From Choristoneura fumiferana (Eukaryota; Arthropoda; Insecta; Lepidoptera; Tortricidae), in NCBI RefSeq assembly GCF_025370935.1, contig NC_133497.1, positions 3,820,560 to 3,884,559 of the forward strand: a DNA stretch of 64,000 bases. Direction: 5' to 3'. The position numbers and the translations under genes are program-made. The notes beneath the pieces were generated by a model. The model had not been told where the DNA came from, made no database searches, and saw nothing but the letters and a program-made list of their open reading frames with translations. Each line of letters starts with the position of its first letter. Positions within the stretch are counted from its first letter, which is position 1. Of this stretch, positions 57,011 to 64,000 are shown one piece after another.

Positions 57011-58780
57011 AATTATACCTGGCAAAAATCCAAATTTTCACCTCATGACAGCGAGAAAAATAGTAGGTAGATGGAAGAAAATAAATTGAACACTCTTATA
57101 AATCAGTTTCAGGATGCTAGCTAGCTTATGCCAGTGGCTTTTTCTAAATCGCAGAATTCTCATCCCATGGAAATATCTCAAAATACATCCAAGTTCTTGT
57201 CTTCATAAAAATACATGTCCATTAAATTGTATAACAACCAGCCGCATGACATAAGGCTGGGGGAATAGTTTTAAGAATAAGTTGAGAGTTGGCTTCTCGA
57301 CATGTTTTTATACGTTAGAGTTATTTTGTGAACTTATGAATTTATTATTTTGATTATTTATATGATTTTTTGATCTATTTTAATTTGATATTTGACATAG
57401 GAAATTTGTAATTGTATAAAATAATTATACGCCTCTCAACAGAATATTTGCACCGCCTGCATGCACTGAATACACTGAAATAAAAAATACAATGTAAGAC
57501 CTCCTGTACTGTATTCTGGCAAATAAATACTTTTGACTTTTGACTTTGACTTTAAAAAGAGGGAATTCCGAAGTCCAAGTTCAGCTTTCTAGATCCAGGG
57601 TTTAGTTGGACATTGATAAGTGGGTTAGACAGTACTTTTTACATTTCATTATGCAAGTAGCTAAACCTACTTAAAGTTAAAATAATTATTACTAGAATTC
57701 GTAATATTGACAGTGTGAACTTTTTCCTCCCGGTAAGTGGGGTAGGTGCGTTCTAAATTTGACCATACCTACGCTCCCGCCTTAGCCTTCGATGTTAGGT
57801 TTTTTTATAGCAGCCAGGATAACTGCCACTAAGAATGTAGGTTGGATAAGGTCAAAAAACCGAAAAAAAAATTTAATGACCCACCGTTGAACAAAGATTC
57901 ATTTTCAGATTTCATTTTTGTGTTTTAAATAAGTGAATACTATCTTCTGACATTACAAATTAATCGACATTTACAAAGCACACTGCACCAGCAATCATAC
58001 TGCAATACGAGTATTAGACTCAATTCAATTTTTGGGATAATAATGGCCCCATCGATCCATGCGATGATTCCGCCAATGTCGTGGTTAGATAAGACACGGC
58101 CGAAAGACTTTAGTCTTGTTGTTCGGTAATACTGAAAGTTTCGGTGGGGTATTAGCCAGAACCCATCTACAACAGACACAAACAAAATGCCTTCAATGGG
58201 GCGATAAGGGTAAGGGGGAACAAGGATTTACATTATTTTCTACTTAAGTTTTATGTTATTTTTAGTCAGTATCAGAGTCATTCCACCTCATTCGATCGAC
58301 AAAAGAATGTATCTACCCACTTACTGACTATCAATCATGTCTACCCTCTCTCAAAAATATAAATTGTGAACTTATACATTAGTACGATGAAAATAGACTG
58401 GAGATGATGAATATGGGCATTTATATGTATGTATTTTGACCATTATGAAAAACGTACAATACAATACAATAATTCTTAATTGCACTCCAATACAGTAAGC
58501 AGTACAGAAAACACAAGTATATACATAGAGATACTTACTACTTTAAGTACTTACTTTAAATATTTTAATTGTTATTTCTTTCAACAAAACGGGGAAAATT
58601 TATTTAAGAATATAAACTTATAGAAAATACAATCATATACCTAAGAGCTAAATACTACTAAATAATAAATCTACTAGCTAACTTAAATAATATTTTTATA
58701 TTATAAAAAAAGACCGCCTCGAATCTTCTTTCAACTGTTATATATTCAGATTGTATATATTTTGAACATACAGGGTGTCC
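57011..58780. other. intergenic/intronic stretch
   Basis: 57470-57555 ends in repeated TTTTGACTTTTGACTTTGAC, a LINE-type tail. 57940-58185 holds an 81-codon minus-strand open frame (FGRVLSNHDIGGIIAWIDGA) that I cannot assign. 58765-58900 carries GGTGTCCCCAGAAGTACC, resembling transposon ends. No gene supported. Confidence 0.4.
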
Positions 58781-59382
58781 CCAGAAGTACCACGTCACAG
58801 TGACACCAGAGGTAGGCCAGCTCAAGAGGAACTAACCAACCTAACATGATCCCAGTAAAAGTTGCACGGTTTTCGAGTTATTACCGAAATAAAGATTTTT
58901 GGGGATACTCCCTTTGTCTTGACATTTTTAGTACAGCATCGACTTGAAAGCTCTTAATAACAGTTTTTTATGTGTATCAAATGGTGAATAGTTACTTCAG
59001 AAGTGAAATGTGTTATTTGTCAGTAACTACCGTAAAATGCTGAAACAAACTTCATTAATCTTGATTTAAGTTGTCTCAAAAACATGAATTTCAACTTTAT
59101 CCATCTGCCATGAAAAAAAATACTAGAAACGAAACAAATAAATAACGTCAATAAATTAGGCATGTTATGCAGATTCAGAAATGGTATAAACACATGTATC
59201 TTTTGCAATAACATTAGGCATTTTCATATTAGCGAAGCCCTATCGAACCAACTTAAAACTGGAACTCGAAAGCAGTCTCTACTAAGTGGTACAAAAATGC
59301 TGTGTACAGCGATGGCTGATACAATTATTTTGCCAAATGCACGAAGGCTAAAATTTGATGTTTGTCTCCTTTTCAAGCTAGG

Positions 59383-59482
59383 NNNNNNNNNNNNNNNNNN
59401 NNNNNNNNNNNNNNNNNNNNNNNNNNNNNNNNNNNNNNNNNNNNNNNNNNNNNNNNNNNNNNNNNNNNNNNNNNNNNNNNNN
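59383..59482. other. assembly gap, 100 N
   Basis: Exactly 100 ambiguous bases, a placeholder length. It sits at the edge of a tandem repeat. Confidence 0.99.
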
Positions 59483-60815
59483 TTGTGTGAGTGAGTGAGT
59501 GAGTGAGTATGTTTTGTTACTCTTTTCACGCTTAAACGGCTGGACGGATTTGGATGAAATTTGGCGGAAAGTACGTTTATAACCTGGATTTAAAACATAG
59601 AATACTTTTTTCCCGATATTCCCACGGGATAGGATAAAATCTCGAAATAACAACCGCTGGCTTAGAGTCATGAAATTTGGTATGTAGGTAGTTGGACGTC
59701 TGGAATAAAACATAGGTGACTTTTTGACCGATATTCCCACGGATACCTAGGGGATAAAATCTTGAAATAACAACCGCTGGGTTTTGAGCATAGAAATTTA
59801 GTATGTAGGTAGCTGGACCTCTGGAAAACACATAGGCTACTTTTTATTCTGATATTCCCACGGGATAGGGATAAAATCTCGAAATAACAACCGCTGGGTT
59901 TAGAAGCCATGAAATTTGGTATGTAAGTAGTTGGATGTCTGAAATAACACATAGTCAACTTTTTGAATCGATATTCCCACGGGATACCTAGGGATAAATC
60001 TTGAAATAACAACCGCTGGGCTTAGAGCCATGAAATTTGGTGTGTAGGTAGCTGAACCTCTTGAAATAACACATAGGCTACTATTTATTCCGATATTCCA
60101 CGGGATAGGGATAAAAACTCGAAATAATAACCGCTGGGCTTAGAGTCATGAAATTTGGTAACTGGTATGTAGGTAACTGGACATCTGGAATAACACTTAA
60201 GTGACTTTTTGACCCGATATTCCTACGGATAACTAGGGATAAAATCTCGAAATAACAACCACTGGACTTAGAGCCATGAAATTTGGTATGTAGGGTAGCT
60301 GGACCTCTGGAATAACACATAGGCTACTTTTATCCCATATTTCCACGGGATAGTTTTGTAACTAAGGGACCCCATACATCCGTGTATTATTGTTATTATA
60401 TTATTTTGTAATTTTTTCTTTAATTGTCCTTACTGTAGTTTTTAAGTATTTTTATTTGTACTTATTTTATTTTGAAAAAATGACTTTCTGCCAAGCTTCT
60501 TGCGGCGCATTCTTCTTGGCAATGATGGTCTTTCCGAAAGTGCTGGTATTTAAAAAAATACGTGTAAAGTGCCATTGCGGCCTATTTACTGAATAAATGA
60601 TATGAATTTGAATTTGGATAGGGAAAATTTTTGAAATTTTAGCACTGGGTTTAGAGTTTTGAATTTTGTACAGTTATTCACAACACAACCTCAATGAAGA
60701 CCACGATATAAATTTGGAAATTTCCAGGGGAATTTTGTAAAATCCCGAAAATTTCAATTGCAACTACCAGACCGAATAGTTTACGCGTGCGAAGCCGCGG
60801 GTAAAAGCTAGTGCA
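59483..60815 (+). mobile_element. Helitron-like element with expanded internal tandem repeat and a LINE tail inserted
   Basis: It emerges from the gap with (GTGA)n, then about seven units of about 120 bp, each with GATATTCCCACGGGATAGG, AATAACAACCGCTGGG and ATGAAATTTGGTATGTAGGT. After a LINE insertion it continues to GCGAAGCCGCGGGTAAAAGC then TAGT. Single-unit relatives at 32808 and 36541. Confidence 0.7.
60354..60615 (+). mobile_element. LINE 3' end with 6-bp duplication
   Basis: It contains CTGCCAAGCTTCTTGCGGCG and ends in AATTTGAATT. GGATAG is at 60348-60353 and 60616-60621, splitting the Helitron-like repeat. Confidence 0.75.
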
Positions 60816-60837
60816 CAATAAAATTATGATGGCACCT

Positions 60838-61510
60838 TTTGAGAGGCGCGGAAGCGTTGTAGACATTGACATTGATCAAGAGCTAGACTAGAGTTGGTGT
60901 TTTCGATGATATCTGTGTCAGTCTCCCTTAGTATAGAGAAGTTGATGTTCGAAATTATAAAAAACATAATTTCGGATATTTTTTTTAACACAAAAATAGA
61001 CTTGTATTTGATTATAAACGCCTGATGATAAGCGAAGATGTGGACCAAGACGGAACACGCTTGCCTAATAAAATGCCCATTCACCCTTTAGTTGAAGACG
61101 GCCAGATTGTAGCGATCAGGGTACACAGAAGCTGGCGGAGCATTCCACTCCTGAGCTGTCCGGATATTAAAGGACGAGCGAAAACGCTTTGCGCCAATGT
61201 AACTGATACTGACAACATAAGGGTGAAGACCACGCCAACTTCTGGTTGGCCTGTGAAAGAAAGGAGCTAGTGGAATAAGACTGTATAGCTCCGGCGTACA
61301 TTCAGATAGGTACTACTAGACGGGGCCATCTTAAATTTTTCACCTTTATCTTGTTTGCTGGACGACCCCGCGCAAGATCGAGCCAAATGGAAAACTCTTC
61401 TACGATCCTATGTCCCTAGTGAGGGATAACAGGATCACATCATCATCATCATCATCATCTTGTTTGTGATTGTCGATAGCTGTTCCTGCTACTTGTTCTA
61501 CGAGTACTAA
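60838..61510 (+). repeat. duplicate of protease intron segment 6917-7470
   Basis: Colinear, diverged copy: GAGAGGCGCGGAAGCG, TGATGATAAGCGAAGATGTG, CAACTTCTGGTTGGCCTGTG. Confidence 0.75.
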
Positions 61511-61756
61511 GTTACAGTAGAGTGTTGTAAAGTGGTTTGTAAATAAACTTTTCTTTTTCTACAGATACATCCCAAACTTGGAAGACGAGTGCAGGAGGCA
61601 ACCCTTTCGCAGATGCCTTGAAAGTTAGGTAAAACGATTAGTTTAATTTATTTGTAGTTACTATAAGACCATTTATGTCGAGGTCAAAAATATGTTTACA
61701 CTATACCATGTCACTGCTATAAATAATAAATAAATATCACGGGACAATTCACACCA

Positions 61757-62174
61757 ATGAGGGCTATCGCGAATGAATTCGCCGCTAGAGGCGCTAGTGT
61801 AGCGTGAGGTTCCGAAATGTAAAATCTCATAGTTTTTGGGTGAGCTACGCGGTTTATTTATAATTAGAATAATTTGTGATATTTTGCAATATCTGAAATT
61901 AATTATGGCAAATATGCGTTCCGGGCAATGAATGTCTGTTTTTTGAGACAGTTTTGTCTTTCGGAAACCTTTGTCCTCCCTTTTTTCCGAACAAAACAGG
62001 GACTATGAAACACTGTGGCATGCTCGAATTTATATGGTACGGTTTTAAGGTGTATTAAATATGATTTTAATCTAAACTTTGTTTTCACGCCGTAATAACA
62101 GACTTTGAAAGCCACACTTAAAACCTCACGCAACAGTGCGCCATCTAGTGAGACAAAAAACGATAGCCCTCATT
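61757..62174 (+). mobile_element. MITE family Z inside an S1 SINE, AT target duplication
   Basis: GAGGGCTATCG to CGATAGCCCTC with AT on both sides. The SINE sequence reads across the junction (CACACCA then TTGACCTAG) if one AT is removed. Confidence 0.88.
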
Positions 62175-62175
62175 G

Positions 62176-62395
62176 ACCTAGTCCCAAAGTAAGCTTAGCA
62201 AAGCTTGTGTTATGGGTACTACTAAGCAACGGATAAATATAATTATATAGAGTTGATACATAAATAAATACATTTTACAAACACCCAAACAAGACGAGTG
62301 CAGGAAGCATTTTTCATCGGGAATCGAACCCGGTTTAATTCGTAGTTTGTAGTTCTCTAACCACTTTTATAGTCTAGGTCATATGGTCGTCTAAA
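62176..62395 (-). mobile_element. SINE (family S1), interrupted
   Basis: TGACCTAGTCCCAAAGTAAG to ATATGGTCGTC. Its 3' portion (GGGACAATTCACACCA) lies left of the MITE at 61739-61756. Confidence 0.75.
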
Positions 62396-62999
62396 CCCTT
62401 GTCTCTCATGTTTGAGTTTTAGTATATCTATCATCCGAGTAGTAATACCTTGGGAGCCATCATATAACTAGTTGGGTAACTCTACAGTCTATAGCTACCC
62501 GGATGGACCTCATAATTAATTAATCTTTTACTTGGTTGTGAAATTGTGTTTCTCTTCTGCCAGGTACAGCCACAATGAACCTGCCGTCTGCCAGCCAGTT
62601 CAAGTGACGTGCAATTGTTTCTGTAATAATGCTACGACTCCTTAAAAAGAGACTGTTTTTTTGGGGTTCCACAGTCCTATAAGGAACCCTTGTTTCGCCA
62701 TGCCCGTCCGTGGGTTATTCGAGCGTTTCAACGCCCTCAATTATCGTGGTCACATTTTGTTATGAAACTTATGAATGGGCTGTAGAATTTGACCTTGAAA
62801 CTGTAATAGTACCTATCTTTTCCATGTCAACAAAAATGTGCCCACGAAAAACGCTTGAATATGACCCCCGTCTGCGGCTTAGTTAACACACTGGTTAGCG
62901 CAGTAGCGCTGCAAATTTTGCATGAGTTTATATGTTTTAAAATAACGCCGATAAAGTAATAAAATCTAGAAAAATCAAGATGGTGTATCTTTAATTAAT

Positions 63000-63135
63000 T
63001 TAAAACTAAAATTATCATAGCGTAGTAAGCTTTTTTATATGATAAGGGGAGACCGAGTAGGCGGATCACCTGATGGAAAGCAATCACCGCAGCCCATGGA
63101 CATCCATAAGCTGAGTTACGGATGCGTTGTTAGCC
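63000..63135 (+). mobile_element. LINE tail fragment
   Basis: GATGGAAAGCAATCACCGC and GCCCATGGACATCCATAAGC, inverted relative of 12366-12480. Confidence 0.5.
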
Positions 63136-63418
63136 CTTTGCGAAATCGCCAAGCACCACTATGCATTCCACCTTGTACTCCGCCACTTGTGCTCGTCATA
63201 CAAGTAACTCAAACCACAATCACCGTAGCATCAAATCCATATGACATCTTAGATAATAGCAAGGGCAAATTGATGTAATCGCAAGCCCTAGAAAATCCAA
63301 AAGAACCAAAATGGTACCTCTACCAGCTTCCCTCGCCTGTAAGACGTTATCGACTACCTACGTCGAGTAATGCAGTAGCAGTTGATCGACCCTTGCGAAA
63401 CCTGACTGTAGTTTATCA

Positions 63419-63536
63419 GGGCTACTACGAAACTCGAAGTTCGTATCGTACCGTCCCTCTCGCTCTCGTATTAAATAGTATAATTGTCAGAGGGACCGCA
63501 CGACATGAACTTCGAGTTTCGAGTTTCGTAGTAGCC
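63419..63536. mobile_element. family Y MITE
   Basis: GGGCTACTACGAAACTCGAAG to the complement arm CGAGTTTCGTAGTAGCCC. Short arms fold around ATTAAATAGTATAATTG. Confidence 0.85.
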
Positions 63537-63925
63537 CTGCAGGCAAGAATGGCAAGATGCTGTTTTTCTCTAGGTATTACGACAGCTGATCACAATTTAC
63601 CCTTTGTAATATCTTCGTTCGAATTCCTCAATTGTTAATGGTACCGACTCGAAATTTGGTATGGAATGTTGTTTAGATGAAAATGCAAGTACAGTCAATA
63701 ATATGTACAGTCAGCCAAAAAGCTTGTATTAAAAATGTAATTTTTAACACAATCCTTATTTTTTATTGATCTAGAGTTGCATCGGAGAAGGGTTTAGACT
63801 TTAGGGTTTAGGTTTAAATACAAAACAAATAAGATTTTGACTCTTTATTATTTAAATGCCATATAGGATACATTTAAAAAAAAATGGAAATAAATACGAG
63901 ATAAGCAACGAACGGGTCGCTTGAT

Positions 63926-64000
63926 GAATTGTAAAATTCGAACTTCGTGTGTTGTCGTCCCACTGACGCTTATATTATTTAATACGAGAGAGAGAGGGAC
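63926..64000. mobile_element. family Y MITE, cut by window end
   Basis: GAATTGTAAAATTCGAACTTC to TACGAGAGAGAGAGGGAC; the right arm lies outside. Confidence 0.6.

Larger units (their letters stand above)
61565..62645 (+). pseudogene. duplicated last two exons of the HP14-like protease
   Basis: 61565-61628 matches exon F (YIPNLEDECRR) but is two bases shorter, so the following frame reaches a stop at the splice junction. 62564-62645 matches exon G, reads YSHNEPAVCQP to NNATTP and a stop (62643-62645), with three more Cys-proximal changes and a short insertion. Both copies keep splice sites, and the downstream 3' UTR (GACTGTTTTTTTGGGGTTCC) and polyadenylation signal (62958) are conserved. No copies of exons A-E occur in the window, though the 100-N gap and lost sequence could hide some. 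It is a relic or the 3' end of a damaged paralogue. Confidence 0.8.

Noticed and set aside
57940..58185. 81-codon minus-strand frame as a gene
   Set aside because: No recognizable domain, no signal or splice partner; kept only as an unassigned open stretch.
59162..59740. Open frames running through the N gap
   Set aside because: The residues inside the gap are undetermined, so the frames have no meaning.

Overview
This is eukaryotic DNA, and everything in it points to a moth or butterfly. It is AT-rich, has GT-AG introns, and its few real exons sit in long introns packed with lepidopteran-type transposable elements: tRNA-derived SINEs ending in GAT/ATG triplets, MITE families, Helitron-like elements and RTE/CR1-type LINE 3' ends. 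No bacterial-type genes, CRISPR array or convincing functional tRNA gene is present. Positions 59383-59482 are exactly 100 Ns, an assembly gap.

Layout. (1) 258-9077, plus strand: the last seven exons of a chymotrypsin-fold serine protease resembling the modular protease HP14, which starts Toll and melanization cascades. The N-terminal modules lie left of the window. (2) 9.5-26 kb: no gene seen; MITEs, inverted SINE pairs, a 78-bp minisatellite in two duplicated arrays and several fold-back elements. (3) 26151-42463, plus strand: ten exons of a secreted glycoside hydrolase family 1 beta-glucosidase (myrosinase/lactase-phlorizin-hydrolase-like). All catalytic motifs are present but exon 3 lacks one nucleotide. 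(4) 45220-56211, plus strand: two 5' exons of an unidentified secreted protein. Their intron holds an 8.8 kb Ty3/gypsy provirus (46200-55022), itself carrying two LINE fragments and a 708-bp DNA transposon. (5) 56-64 kb: degenerate repeats, a Helitron-like element with about 120-bp internal tandem repeats beside the gap, and at 61565-62645 a duplicated copy of the last two protease exons and 3' UTR, one exon frameshifted.

How the genes relate. The protease would be haemolymph immunity and the GH1 enzyme gut or secreted glycoside digestion; I see no shared pathway. The second protease 3' end suggests that a local duplication produced a paralogue or a relic. The 45220 gene might be the 5' end of such a paralogue or an unrelated gene running off the right edge; the window does not decide.

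The window's main value is a readable record of nested insertions. Several have exact target-site duplications or an uninterrupted copy for comparison (12-bp, 8-bp, 6-bp, 4-bp, TTA, TA and AT). There are also several long inverted repeats that could form RNA hairpins or could be assembly artefacts.
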